A stretch of DNA of 64,000 nucleotides from Gaetbulibacter sp. 4G1 (GCF_002741945.1 NZ_MDVN01000022.1:186001-250000), one strand, 5' to 3'; positions 17,427-25,972 are shown, counted from the stretch's first letter. The notes: a model not told the origin generated them from the sequence alone. Program-made: numbers and translations.

Positions 17427-19845
17427 TTACTTGAAATATTATAGGTAAAGAGTAAGGAACAGTTACTATTTTACCATTATGGGATCCAGGTTTAAATTTA
17501 GGAAGCGATTTAACAACTCGTTTTGCTTCTGATTCTAAATCAGGATGCGGTGCTCTTGACCGTATATCAATAATATTACCTTCTTTATCTATTTTAAAAA
17601 TAACGTTAATACGTTGCCTTCCTGCTAAGCCTAATTCTGTAGCCAATTTTGTATTGAAATTTTTATTTACATGTAAAGCAACCTCGTTTGCAACGCATTC
17701 TTTTTGATCAGCTTTACTTAAATTTTCACATCCTGGAAATATTGGAGGTTCTTCTACAACAGCAAAAGGCACTACATTTGATGTGCTTAAATCATCAGTA
17801 ATTGTAACTTCATCAAGCATTTTTGTTTTTTCCTCAACCTCAAAAATTATAGGTAATGAATAAGGTACTGTTACTGGTTTGCCACGTTGTATACCAGGTT
17901 TCATTTTCGGTAAAGAAGAAATTACACGTATAGCTTCTGCTTCTAAAGCTGGGTGTGGCGCTCTTGAACGCACACCAGTAATATTTCCTTCTTTATCTAT
18001 TTTAAAAATAACATTAATACGTTGTCTGCCACTTAACTCGTTTTGGTTAGCAATTTTGGTATTAAAATTTTTAGCTACAAATTCTGATATGTTGTCAGAC
18101 ATGCATTTTTTCTTTTCAATATTACTCGCTAGGTCTTCACAGCCTGGATAAACCGGCACATTCTCAATAACTGCAAAAGGGACTTCTACTTCATCTAGCG
18201 GAATAACATCTGATGCTTTTTCTTCTATTTTATCAGCAATTTGAAATATAATTGGTAACGAATAAGGAACTACTACATTTTTTCCTTTGTGCTTACCTGG
18301 AATCATTTTTGGCAGTGTATTAATAACTCGAATTGCTTCTGCTTCTAAATCAGGATGCGGTGCTCTTGATCGAATTCCTGTTACATTTCCTTCTTTATTG
18401 ATTTTGAAAATTACATTTATACGTTGTTTTCCAGTTAAACTTAACTTATTAGCTAAATCGATATTAAAGTTTTGATTAACATGCTTTGCAATATTATTAG
18501 ATATACATTTTTTTTGTTCCTCTTTTGTTATGTTTTCGCAACCAGGAAATATTGGAACTTGATCTATAACAGCAAAAGGGACTTCTAATGCAGATTTGTA
18601 TTCCTCTTTCAGTTTTAAAAGCTCTTCTTTTCTTTCCTTTTTTTCTTTTTCGGAAAGCTCTTTAGGTGTTTCGGTGTTTCCCCAATCAAAATAGCTTATA
18701 TTATAATAGATTATATAAGAAGAGCCATCTGGAAAACTTACTTCACTTTTTGAAAAGCCGTTTGGTACTTTTTCTTTAACAGAATGCACACTATACTTTA
18801 CTATATCATTTTTTTTATCAATATAGCCCCAACTTACATAGTCTTTATTGTTTTTCAGAAAGCTCTCATATTTCTCATGAATTTCCTTTTTCTCTCCTAC
18901 GAGTTCTTCATCTTTACCCAAAGAATAACTAAACTTGTTTAACTCTATTTCACTGCTAATATTTGGTTTATCTTGAGCCTCTGCAGAAGTATAAACAAGC
19001 ATTCCTAAAACCATAGGAATTAATAAAGCATATTTAAATAAATGAATTTGTTTTGACTTTGTTTTTGACAACATAACGATTCGTTTTTTGATTAATGATT
19101 GTTTAAAAAATGTATTGATGAATGATATTTTTTTGGTTTCGAAAACTTGTTCCAAAAGGTTTTGGTAGTATTCACTTTTATTTTGATGCTTAACTGCATT
19201 AGCATCAGCAATAAATTCGTGCAGTGTTGCCATTCTATTTTGATACATATACACTAAAGGATTAAACCAGAACACTATACGTAATACTTCAAAAAACAAT
19301 AAATCTAGTGTATGCTTTTGCTGAGCATGAATTAACTCATGTTTTAATATAGATTCTTTATCCTCTTCTTTAATATGCTCTCCTAAAAAAATGTAGCTGA
19401 AAAATGAAAATGCTGCATTACTATTTATTAATTCAACTAAAACAATGTTACCTATAGATTGCTTTGGGTTTTTTAATACTAAAACAAAAATTTTGATCAC
19501 TTTAAATAGAAACAAACTAAAGGCAATAAAAACTCCTATATAAAAAATGAGTTCCCAATATGGAAAAGAATTATTTTCTAAAACAACAGTATCCAATGCT
19601 ATAGTATCATTGATGTTTGTATTTGTTTGCCCTAAAACAACCTCTGGTAGAGAAACAATATAATTTTGTGGAAGAACTTCTTTTAAACTATTAATCTTTA
19701 TAAATGGTAGTATTAAAGAAAGAATTGATGTTACCAACAAATACATCCTATTCCAATTAAAAAAAGTGTCGCGTTTTAAAAACACATCATAGGCTAGTAG
19801 AAAGAACAGCTGAAACGCTATAGTTTGCAATATATAATGTATCAT
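17419..19845 (-). CDS. BlaR1/MecR1-type M56 metallopeptidase sensor with three TonB-C-like domains
   Basis: 808 aa. N-terminal membrane segments (about 1-20, 35-52, 98-125, and one near 275-292) surround a zinc peptidase domain with HELIH at 169-173. In this family the peptidase cleaves the BlaI-type repressor after a signal. The outer part lacks a penicillin-binding domain. Instead it holds three copies of a roughly 110-residue unit, each opening 'PFAV...P.(F/Y)PGCE' and closing 'VPYSLPIIF'. The units resemble the C-terminal domain of TonB. The ATG overlaps the blaI stop codon by one base. The signal sensed is unknown; a beta-lactam role is not supported by the domains. Confidence 0.88.
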   Translation of the reverse strand: MIHYILQTIAFQLFFLLAYDVFLKRDTFFNWNRMYLLVTSILSLILPFIKINSLKEVLPQNYIVSLPEVVLGQTNTNINDTIALDTVVLENNSFPYWELIFYIGVFIAFSLFLFKVIKIFVLVLKNPKQSIGNIVLVELINSNAAFSFFSYIFLGEHIKEEDKESILKHELIHAQQKHTLDLLFFEVLRIVFWFNPLVYMYQNRMATLHEFIADANAVKHQNKSEYYQNLLEQVFETKKISFINTFFKQSLIKKRIVMLSKTKSKQIHLFKYALLIPMVLGMLVYTSAEAQDKPNISSEIELNKFSYSLGKDEELVGEKKEIHEKYESFLKNNKDYVSWGYIDKKNDIVKYSVHSVKEKVPNGFSKSEVSFPDGSSYIIYYNISYFDWGNTETPKELSEKEKKERKEELLKLKEEYKSALEVPFAVIDQVPIFPGCENITKEEQKKCISNNIAKHVNQNFNIDLANKLSLTGKQRINVIFKINKEGNVTGIRSRAPHPDLEAEAIRVINTLPKMIPGKHKGKNVVVPYSLPIIFQIADKIEEKASDVIPLDEVEVPFAVIENVPVYPGCEDLASNIEKKKCMSDNISEFVAKNFNTKIANQNELSGRQRINVIFKIDKEGNITGVRSRAPHPALEAEAIRVISSLPKMKPGIQRGKPVTVPYSLPIIFEVEEKTKMLDEVTITDDLSTSNVVPFAVVEEPPIFPGCENLSKADQKECVANEVALHVNKNFNTKLATELGLAGRQRINVIFKIDKEGNIIDIRSRAPHPDLESEAKRVVKSLPKFKPGSHNGKIVTVPYSLPIIFQVSE

Positions 19846-20207
19846 TATTTCTCTTTTTTATTGATTTCTTTTAAAACCGATTCAAGCTCATTTAAACTAA
19901 TATCGTTTTTCTTCATAAAGAATGACACCATACTTTTAAAAGAGCCTTGAAAATAATTATCTACCAACTTATTAATAGATTGATTACTATATTCTTGTTG
20001 TTGCATTAACGGAAAATACACATGCCCTTTCCCTTGTTTTTCATAATCTACAAACCCTTTACTTTCTAAAATTCGCACAATTGTAGATACTGTATTATAT
20101 GCAGGTTTAGGGTTTGGAAACTCTTCAATTATGGCTTTAACATTGGCTTTTTTAAGTTGCCAAAGTATTTGCATTATCTCTTCCTCGGCTTTAGTAAGTT
20201 GCTTCAT
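19845..20207 (-). CDS. BlaI/MecI/CopY-family transcriptional repressor
   Basis: 120 aa. It begins MKQLTKAEEEIMQILWQLKKA and has the winged-helix stretch AYNTVSTIVRILESKGFVDYEKQGKGHVYFP, both typical of the family. The C-terminus forms the dimerisation part with the usual F-V-S-F-F segment (SMVSFFMKKNDISL). It is co-transcribed with the peptidase gene (TAATG overlap). Three 16-bp palindromes upstream and a promoter box between two of them point to autorepression. Confidence 0.93.
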   Translation of the reverse strand: MKQLTKAEEEIMQILWQLKKANVKAIIEEFPNPKPAYNTVSTIVRILESKGFVDYEKQGKGHVYFPLMQQQEYSNQSINKLVDNYFQGSFKSMVSFFMKKNDISLNELESVLKEINKKEK

Positions 20208-20228
20208 TTTTAGTGGATTTTATTATTC

Positions 20229-20288
20229 AACTAAACTTTTAGTTAAACAAATATAACTAAAAAATTAGTTTGAACTAATTTTTTAGTT
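20229..20288. promoter_or_regulatory. Three palindromic operators AACTAA-N4-TTAGTT
   Basis: Three exact copies of AACTAA-N4-TTAGTT lie at 20229-20244, 20255-20270 and 20273-20288, only 21 bases upstream of the blaI start. The second and third copies also form one large inverted repeat with a 2-base spacer. BlaI-family repressors bind as dimers to short palindromes at their own promoters. The DUF456 gene starts divergently at 20349, so it could be controlled too. Confidence 0.75.
20248..20255 (-). promoter_or_regulatory. -7 promoter box of blaI (TATATTTG)
   Basis: On the minus strand this reads TATATTTG, an exact TAnnTTTG match. It sits between the first and second palindromes, so repressor bound there would cover the promoter. 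It is 41 bases before the blaI ATG. Confidence 0.55.
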
Positions 20289-20348
20289 TAAAAATGTAAC
20301 GTTTGGCATAATTTTTAGTCTAATTAAAAGAATAACTTAAACACTTTT

Positions 20349-20852
20349 ATGGATATTATTTTAATTATTATTGCTGCCTTATTTATTGTTTTAGGAATTA
20401 TAGGTAGCTTTTTACCTGTGCTACCCGGACCTTTAACAAGTTGGGTAGGTTTATTAATTCTTCATTTTACAGACGCCATTCCTATGGATATGTCGTTTAT
20501 AATTATAACTCTAGTTATAGCAATTTTTATTTGGATACTAGATTATATTATACCCGCTATTGGAACAAAACGCTTTGGAGGTACAAGATCTGGTATGATT
20601 GGTACAACAATTGGTTTAATAGTTGGCCTAATAGCTCCTATTCCGGGCGGTATTATCATTGGGCCTTTTGTTGGTGCGCTTATTGGGGAATTATTAAATA
20701 ACGCAGATTCTAAAACGGCAATCAAAGCTGCTTTTGGTTCGTTTATCGGTTTTTTAACTTCAACATTTATAAAGTTTATTGTAGCAATAATTTACCTAGG
20801 TCTATTTATTGGTATTTTATGGGATTATAAAAATGCTCTTTTTATATTTTAA
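20349..20852 (+). CDS. DUF456 domain membrane protein
   Basis: 167 aa, nearly all membrane segments (about 2-22, 30-60, 72-110 and 130-160). The stretch FLPVLPGPLTSWVGLLILH and the Gly/Pro-rich GLIAPIPGGIIIGPFVGALIGELL are the signature of DUF456 proteins, small glycine-zipper-rich membrane proteins of unknown function. It is transcribed divergently from blaI across 141 bases that hold the BlaI-type operators. Confidence 0.88.
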   Translation: MDIILIIIAALFIVLGIIGSFLPVLPGPLTSWVGLLILHFTDAIPMDMSFIIITLVIAIFIWILDYIIPAIGTKRFGGTRSGMIGTTIGLIVGLIAPIPGGIIIGPFVGALIGELLNNADSKTAIKAAFGSFIGFLTSTFIKFIVAIIYLGLFIGILWDYKNALFIF

Positions 20853-20875
20853 AAACAATTTATTTAAAATAGAAG

Positions 20876-20906
20876 AACCCTGTGGGTCTCTCACCTCCAC
20901 AGGGTT
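20876..20906. terminator. GC-rich hairpin, probable terminator
   Basis: The 10-bp perfect stem AACCCTGTGG/CCACAGGGTT has an 11-base loop and lies 24 bases after the DUF456 stop. It is much more GC-rich than its surroundings. It has no clear T-run, so termination is likely but not certain. Confidence 0.5.
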
Positions 20907-21122
20907 ATTGTAAATTGCTATTATCAACAAAAAAATTGAGGGATTAATTAATTTGAAGTGTTGATACTACAAATATAAATATAACAAACGGCTTTGAACT
21001 GTGGAAAAACCGTAACTCCTTTACGGTTAAATTGTAGAATTGAGATATAGCAAGGGTTTTGGGATTTGAAAAAAAATGAAAAATTTAAAAATTTAACAAA
21101 TGCTCATCGTTTTGTTATCATT

Positions 21123-21797
21123 TTACACAAAACCTTTACTCCTAGCTTCTCTTAATAAAGTCTCGTCTTGACCATCTTGAACAGAAAATAACTCTTTAAG
21201 TTGTTTCTTTCTTTTTTCAACAGCACTTAAAGATATGTCTAAATGTGTTGCAAGATTTTTAGTTTTTACGCCTTGAGATAATAAATGAAGTATCTTTCTG
21301 TTTTTATCATCAATTACAATATCGCTTGTAATCGTTTTTCTAATATGACTATTTACTGTACCACTATAAAAGGGAGGGTTATTAAGTACTGCTTGAAAAG
21401 CGCTTGCTAATTCGCTAGATGTTAAATCGCTTTTAATTAAGAACCCTTCAGGGTCAATAGTTTTAATAATGTTATGTATGCGAAAAGATTCGTTGAACAT
21501 AGTTAATATTATAATTTTAGCATCTGGCAAAATGTGACGTGCATGCTCTGCTAAATCTTCGCCAGATTGCATTAATCCATCTGCCGATGGTGGTAAGCTA
21601 ATATCAACAAATAATACATTATATGGGGTATTATTATCAACAGCTTTATTCATAAAAGTAATAGCTTCATCACAATTATTTGCAATGTCTATTGATAATT
21701 CTTGACTTTCTTTTTTAGAAAATAATAATGTGTTTTGATACCCTTCAATAATCATTGGGTGGTCATCAATCATTAATATTTTAATATGCTCTGTCAT
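21123..21797 (-). CDS. NarL/LuxR-type response regulator
   Basis: 224 aa. The receiver domain covers 1-130 with D11/D12, phospho-acceptor D65 (VLFVDISLPP) and K in FLIKSD. A C-terminal LuxR-type helix-turn-helix follows at about 165-215 (ILHLLSQGVKTKNLATHLDISLSAVEKRKKQL). It lies 10 bases after the TPR kinase gene on the same strand, making a clear two-component pair. Its regulon cannot be read from the window. Confidence 0.92.
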   Translation of the reverse strand: MTEHIKILMIDDHPMIIEGYQNTLLFSKKESQELSIDIANNCDEAITFMNKAVDNNTPYNVLFVDISLPPSADGLMQSGEDLAEHARHILPDAKIIILTMFNESFRIHNIIKTIDPEGFLIKSDLTSSELASAFQAVLNNPPFYSGTVNSHIRKTITSDIVIDDKNRKILHLLSQGVKTKNLATHLDISLSAVEKRKKQLKELFSVQDGQDETLLREARSKGFV

Positions 21798-21807
21798 TCA
21801 ATTATAA

Positions 21808-23643
21808 TTAATCTGTTCTAACCTTTATAGTTATGGTTGTTCCTTTATTTAATTCTGAGTTTATTGTTAAATCACCTTTAATCTCTTCTACTCTAGAGTT
21901 AATGTTTTTTAACCCAATTCCTCTTTTTGCCTTATTAACATCAAACCCAGAACCGTTATCGTTAATCTTTAAGCAAAATACGTTATTTTTAACTTGAAAA
22001 CTAATTTTTACAAGCGTAGCATTAGCATGTTTATAAATATTTTGTAACGATTCTTGTATTATTCTGTATATGTGAATTTTAGTTTTATTTGAAGCTTCTT
22101 CCCAATTAATATCGTCGTTAGTTTTTAACTCATAGTCAAATCCGTAAGCCTTCGTTTGAGTTTCTACTAAGGTTTTTATAATATCAACAAAACCAGATCC
22201 TGATACAAAATCGGTATTTAATTCATGAGATACTTTTCTAATATCATCTTCAATGGTTTTTAGCTCAGAAATATATTGGCTTCTAGTATTAATAGCTTCT
22301 GCATTTGTACCCATGTTTAAACTATCTAAACTTAAACGTGTACCAAACAAGCGTCCTAATACACCATCGTGCAATTCTTCAGAAATACGTTTCTTTTCTA
22401 AGGTTCTTGCTTCTTCTATATTATCTTGTTGCGAAAGCATTAGGTTATATATTTCTTCGTTTGTTTCTTGCTGTTGTTGTATAAATTTTAACTCTTTGTT
22501 TTTATTTCTTTGCGTTATAACTAAATAAACTAAAAAGGATGTTATAATTAATGTTACCGAAATAATAAAAAGCCACATTCGTTCTCGGGCTATTCTAACA
22601 TTTTCTTGTTCAATTTTATCGGTTTCAAAACGAATCCTAGCAAATTTATTACGTATTCTTCGTTCGCTTTTTTGCAAACTGTCATTAAGCTTTACATAAT
22701 CCCCTAAATGTTTAGCTGCTACGCTTCCTTCTTCTATTTTTGAAAGTAGTAATAAAGAACTTAATAATTCATCATTATAATATTGTTCAGAAACCTCTTT
22801 AGCTTTATATGCATAAATTTTAGCTAAATCTTTTTTATTATTGTCATAATAATATTGAGCTAAATGTTGATTAATAATAACCGAATTATAGCCCCCAGGA
22901 TTAACACTATCTGTAATTTTTAACGCTCTTAAAAACAACTCTGGGAGCTGTTCAGTATTTTTAGACAAATATAATGTATGAGCGTAATTATCTAAAACTA
23001 ACGCATACATATCCGGACGGTCATTAATTAAGTTTTCGTTATCTAAAATTTGCAAATAATATTTTAATGCTAATTTATAGTTTCCAGATTTTTTATAAGA
23101 TAATGCTAAATTATTCTTAGCAACATCAATTGTTATTCTTGTGTCACCAGTTAATCTCTTTTTTAAGTCTATAGATTTATTATAATATGAAATAGACTCT
23201 TCAAATTGTTCTAATTCACCAAAAACTAACCCCAAAGTATTATATACATAGGATTTATATTTAATAACTTCATTAGTTTCAGTAACAGATTCTAAAAGTG
23301 AAATAGCCTCAATTGAGGTAAGTTCGCTTCCTGTTAAATCATTTTCATTGCATTGAACAGTTGCAATTCCATATAATGCTAAAGCAGTTTTGTAATTATC
23401 TTTTAAACTTCTATAAACTTTTTCAGCTTTATGATAATAATAATATGCACTATCCCCTAAAAATTCAAATCTATATAATTCCCCGATTCTATAATGAGCG
23501 TTAGCTATTGTCAAAGAATCAAGGCTTTTAGAATTCAACACACTTTTTTGGATTGAATCTATTCTTTCAAAACCTGTCTTCTGCTGAGCAAAAGAAGAAA
23601 CAAAAATAACTAGCAGAAATATGTGTGTAAAAATATTCTTCAA
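21808..23643 (-). CDS. TPR-containing sensor histidine kinase (HisKA_3 type)
   Basis: 611 aa starting at a TTG, chosen because it gives a complete signal peptide (MKNIFTHIFLLVIFVSSFAQ). Several TPR repeats fill about 30-330 on the periplasmic side, one membrane helix lies near 352-375, then a coiled coil and a NarX-like HisKA_3 domain with H425 in RISEELHDGVLG. The ATPase domain has NDNGSGFD and GIGLKNI. This is a common Bacteroidota kinase type; its signal is unknown. It pairs with the NarL-type regulator 10 bases downstream. Upstream on the same strand, after a terminator, is a 48-aa lipoprotein gene. Confidence 0.92.
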   Translation of the reverse strand: MKNIFTHIFLLVIFVSSFAQQKTGFERIDSIQKSVLNSKSLDSLTIANAHYRIGELYRFEFLGDSAYYYYHKAEKVYRSLKDNYKTALALYGIATVQCNENDLTGSELTSIEAISLLESVTETNEVIKYKSYVYNTLGLVFGELEQFEESISYYNKSIDLKKRLTGDTRITIDVAKNNLALSYKKSGNYKLALKYYLQILDNENLINDRPDMYALVLDNYAHTLYLSKNTEQLPELFLRALKITDSVNPGGYNSVIINQHLAQYYYDNNKKDLAKIYAYKAKEVSEQYYNDELLSSLLLLSKIEEGSVAAKHLGDYVKLNDSLQKSERRIRNKFARIRFETDKIEQENVRIARERMWLFIISVTLIITSFLVYLVITQRNKNKELKFIQQQQETNEEIYNLMLSQQDNIEEARTLEKKRISEELHDGVLGRLFGTRLSLDSLNMGTNAEAINTRSQYISELKTIEDDIRKVSHELNTDFVSGSGFVDIIKTLVETQTKAYGFDYELKTNDDINWEEASNKTKIHIYRIIQESLQNIYKHANATLVKISFQVKNNVFCLKINDNGSGFDVNKAKRGIGLKNINSRVEEIKGDLTINSELNKGTTITIKVRTD

Positions 23644-23701
23644 AAAGGATAATATTATCTATTACCTCAAATGTATTTATAATTTTTTAATTATATAAAT
23701 A

Positions 23702-23733
23702 AAAAGCCCTTTGCAATAAAGCAAAGAGCTTTT
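23702..23733 (-). terminator. Rho-independent terminator of the 48-aa lipoprotein gene
   Basis: The stem AAAAGCCCTTTGC/GCAAAGAGCTTTT matches 12 of 13 with loop AATAAA. It lies 26 bases after the stop at 23759 and 59 bases before the kinase start. The minus strand continues into T-rich sequence. Confidence 0.7.
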
Positions 23734-23758
23734 ATAATAAAGTTTATTCAAATATTAT

Positions 23759-23905
23759 TTATTCTTGAATACCACCTCCAGTAAATAAAGTTTCTTCAGT
23801 TTCTGGTGCAGTTAACACGTCGTCTTCGTTTAAATCTTGTTTTGTACAAGAAGATAATACTGTTACAAATAACGCAAGTAATAAAGTAATTTTTAGGGCT
23901 TTCAT
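23759..23905 (-). CDS. 48-aa lipoprotein of unknown function
   Basis: A short gene with ATG at 23905 and TAA at 23759. The product begins MKALKITLLLALFVTVLSSC, a classic lipoprotein signal with C20. The mature part is acidic (TKQDLNEDDVLTAPETEET) and ends FTGGGIQE. It has its own terminator at 23702-23733. The size, signal and position upstream of a TPR kinase gene support a real gene. Similar tiny acidic lipoproteins occur next to kinase genes in this group as far as I know, but I cannot name a family. Confidence 0.75.
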   Translation of the reverse strand: MKALKITLLLALFVTVLSSCTKQDLNEDDVLTAPETEETLFTGGGIQE

Positions 23906-24266
23906 AATTATTTCGATTTTAAGGTTAATATTATTTTTCTCTATTTATTTTTTAAAATTTAAAATGTTATCGAAAGACTTTGAAATCAAAATCTTTGATG
24001 AGGGAAAAATGGATAATTAACTTAAAATCGAATGCATAAAAAAGCATATAGATTTTTTAAAATACTATGAGGGATGTATGACTATAAAGTCAAAAGAATG
24101 GATTAATAAATCTTAAATAGCTAAGGGAATTTTTTGGGGCGCATATTAAGAACTGCTAAAGTATGCCAATCGGCCTAAGTAATAGAAATATAATCGATAA
24201 AATGTATGTTTTTATCGATTAAATGTAATTTATCATCAATCTTATTAACAATTAGCTGTTAAGAAC
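23906..24266. other. 361-base non-coding stretch
   Basis: No open frame of note. It holds the promoter region of the 48-aa lipoprotein gene at its left end and a perfect hairpin near the right end (24192-24220), probably the end of the lacI transcript. The middle has no repeat or motif I recognise. Confidence 0.5.
24192..24220 (-). terminator. Hairpin downstream of lacI, possible terminator
   Basis: The perfect 11-bp stem AATCGATAAAA/TTTTATCGATT has a 7-base loop and lies 47 bases after the lacI stop. The stem is AT-rich and the T-run weak, so this is only a likely terminator. Confidence 0.45.
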
Positions 24267-25274
24267 TTATAATGTAGATCCATTTTTAACTAAACTTGTT
24301 TTAACTATTTTAGTTTTAAAATCTAACTGTTGATCAGATATTTTCTGTAATCTATTTATAAGCATTTGTGCAGCATTAGCTCCAATTGTTTTAGCATGCT
24401 GCCTAATTGTTGTTAATCTTGGTACTGAGTGATTTGATACAGATTGGCTTGAAAAACCTATTACAGAGATATCTTTTGGCACTTTAAGGCCAAAACTTGT
24501 GGCTACATTAATAGCAATAACCCCAGAAGCGCTATCTGCAGCAATTATCGCATCTATATCTTTATGCTCCTTCATAAAGGCTTTTATTTTGTCTTGAGAG
24601 TTATCTCCTTTTTTAATTTTTAAAACTAGAGGTTTATGCTTAGTGGTTTCTAAAACGGCTTTGTTATAACCTCTTTCTCTTAACTTACCAACGCTTAAAT
24701 CATCTATATTACTTATAAAAGCTATTTGTTTTCTGTTTTCTTCTAGTAAACCTTTGGTGGCTCTATAGGTGGCATCAAAATCATCAACAATTACTTTATC
24801 GCACAACACATCGTGCGCCACTCTATCAAACATAACTATTGGTAAACCTTGCTTGATTGTTTTTTTAAAATGTTCTATTTCGTTTTTAATTTGTGTCTCT
24901 TCTGAAACGCATAAAATAAAGCCATCTACACTTCCATTTGCTAATAATTGTAGACTTTGTTTTTCTTTATCTAAAGATTCGTTAGAGATACAAGTAATTA
25001 TATTATACCCATGCTGTGTGGCTTCTCGTTCAATTCCAAATAAAACTTTTGCCAAAAAATGATTCAAAATATCTGGGATAATTACCCCAATAGTATTAGT
25101 CCGGTTTTGTTTTAAGCTTAAAGCTACCTTATTGGGTTTATAGTTATATAAATCGGCTAGCTCTTTAACACGTTTAACTGTTTCTTCCCCAATTTCTTCG
25201 CTATTATTCAAAGCTTTGGACACTGTAGATATTGAAACATTTAACTCTTTTGCTAATTGTTTTAAAGTAACCAT
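24267..25274 (-). CDS. LacI-family transcriptional regulator
   Basis: 335 aa from the ATG at 25274, where the DNA-binding domain starts (MVTLKQLAKELNVSISTVSK, then ALNNSEEIGEET). A start 11 codons earlier would add residues not seen in the family. The hinge (YNYKPNKVALSL) and periplasmic-binding-protein-like sensor domain (TIGVIIPDILNHFLAKV, DGFILCVSEE, PIVMFDR, DAIIAADS, ISVIGFS) follow in order. It faces the same way as the NagB-PIG-L gene and lies near a glycan uptake locus, so a sugar or amino-sugar effector is likely. Upstream is a perfect palindrome and a sequence repeated before susC. Confidence 0.92.
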   Translation of the reverse strand: MVTLKQLAKELNVSISTVSKALNNSEEIGEETVKRVKELADLYNYKPNKVALSLKQNRTNTIGVIIPDILNHFLAKVLFGIEREATQHGYNIITCISNESLDKEKQSLQLLANGSVDGFILCVSEETQIKNEIEHFKKTIKQGLPIVMFDRVAHDVLCDKVIVDDFDATYRATKGLLEENRKQIAFISNIDDLSVGKLRERGYNKAVLETTKHKPLVLKIKKGDNSQDKIKAFMKEHKDIDAIIAADSASGVIAINVATSFGLKVPKDISVIGFSSQSVSNHSVPRLTTIRQHAKTIGANAAQMLINRLQKISDQQLDFKTKIVKTSLVKNGSTL

Positions 25275-25315
25275 TCTATTTACAAGTTTGTTTTTATAAA
25301 AATGCAATTTACAAA

Positions 25316-25339
25316 ATTACATCATGTAATACGTGTTGT
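25316..25339. promoter_or_regulatory. Palindrome plus ACGTGTTGT motif upstream of lacI, candidate operator
   Basis: ATTACAT-C-ATGTAAT (25316-25330) is a perfect 7-1-7 palindrome. It is followed directly by AATACGTGTT (25328-25337). The 9-mer ACGTGTTGT recurs in the susC upstream region at 28457-28465. The site is 42-65 bases before the lacI ATG. An autoregulatory operator is plausible; the exact half-sites are not certain. Confidence 0.4.
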
Positions 25340-25400
25340 GCATAAATTTGTTGAAACTGGAAACGAAAAGAATTAGCTAATTTGAATGGTAAGTATAAAA

Positions 25401-25461
25401 AATAGCTACATTACGAACTTGTGCTTATTTAAAAAACAATCGAGATCATAACGTAGCTATT
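25401..25461. repeat. Long-armed inverted repeat between lacI and the lipoprotein gene
   Basis: The arms AATAGCTACATTACG (25401-25415) and CATAACGTAGCTATT (25447-25461) pair at 13 of 15 positions around a 31-base loop. It lies 65 bases after the stop of the lipoprotein gene and upstream of lacI, so it could be the end of the nag transcript or a regulatory structure for lacI. Confidence 0.5.
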
Positions 25462-25525
25462 AATTATAAACCAAATAGGCTTTGTTGATTAATTTCTATA
25501 TTCATAGATTTTAAACAGTAAAAAG

Positions 25526-25972
25526 TTATTTGATTCTTATATATTTTTCAACTATTTCTCTTTTTATTCCTGCTTCTTTGACTTCTTCTAACCCAGCTTG
25601 AATTAAAGTATCTCCTTTTATTTGGATAGTAAAGGGAAATTCATGATTTTTTATAGCTTCAACACTAGTGTAATTCAAAAATTCTACGTAATTATCCCCT
25701 TCTAAAGTATACTTACCTCCACCTCCATAAAAATTGTTTGTACTATTATTTTCTTGGTTAAAGAAAGCAAAATGATCACCGTTAATGATTTTTATGAAGC
25801 TAGTGTGGCTTAAGTCTTTTATTTTTAAGGAATCATTTTCATTAATCTCTGCATATACCATTTTCCAAGTACCTTCTATGGCATTATTTGAACTAAGACT
25901 TTTTTTATTTGAGCAACTATGCACTATTAAGATTAGAATAAAGCTAAAAATTAATTTTTCTGTTTTTCTCAT
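25526..25972 (-). CDS. Lipocalin-like lipoprotein
   Basis: 148 aa. Lipoprotein signal with lipobox IVHSC (C20). The mature part reads AIEGTWKMVYAEINENDSL, then strands FIKIINGDHFAFFN, GGKYTLEGDNYVEFLNY and FTIQIKGDTLIQAG, a pattern typical of the small lipocalin-like/DUF4488-type lipoproteins frequent in Bacteroidota glycan loci. No ligand can be inferred. It lies 12 bases after the NagB-PIG-L gene, in one operon with it. Confidence 0.75.
   Translation of the reverse strand: MRKTEKLIFSFILILIVHSCSNKKSLSSNNAIEGTWKMVYAEINENDSLKIKDLSHTSFIKIINGDHFAFFNQENNSTNNFYGGGGKYTLEGDNYVEFLNYTSVEAIKNHEFPFTIQIKGDTLIQAGLEEVKEAGIKREIVEKYIRIK

Noticed and set aside
17879-18475. Two similar plus-strand frames starting MPRCIPG and MCLPGI
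   Set aside because: They are antisense reflections of the repeated TonB-C-like units in the BlaR1-type gene; their similarity comes from that repeat.
17423-18600. Direct DNA repeats of about 350 bp
   Set aside because: Not a mobile or CRISPR-like repeat; they encode the three homologous domains of one protein.
17419-20207. Beta-lactam resistance locus
   Set aside because: BlaI and an M56 peptidase are present, but there is no penicillin-binding sensor domain and no beta-lactamase gene nearby.
20441-20701. Tyr/Trp-rich frame of 86 codons overlapping DUF456
   Set aside because: It lies in a shifted frame of a clear membrane-protein gene and has no independent support.
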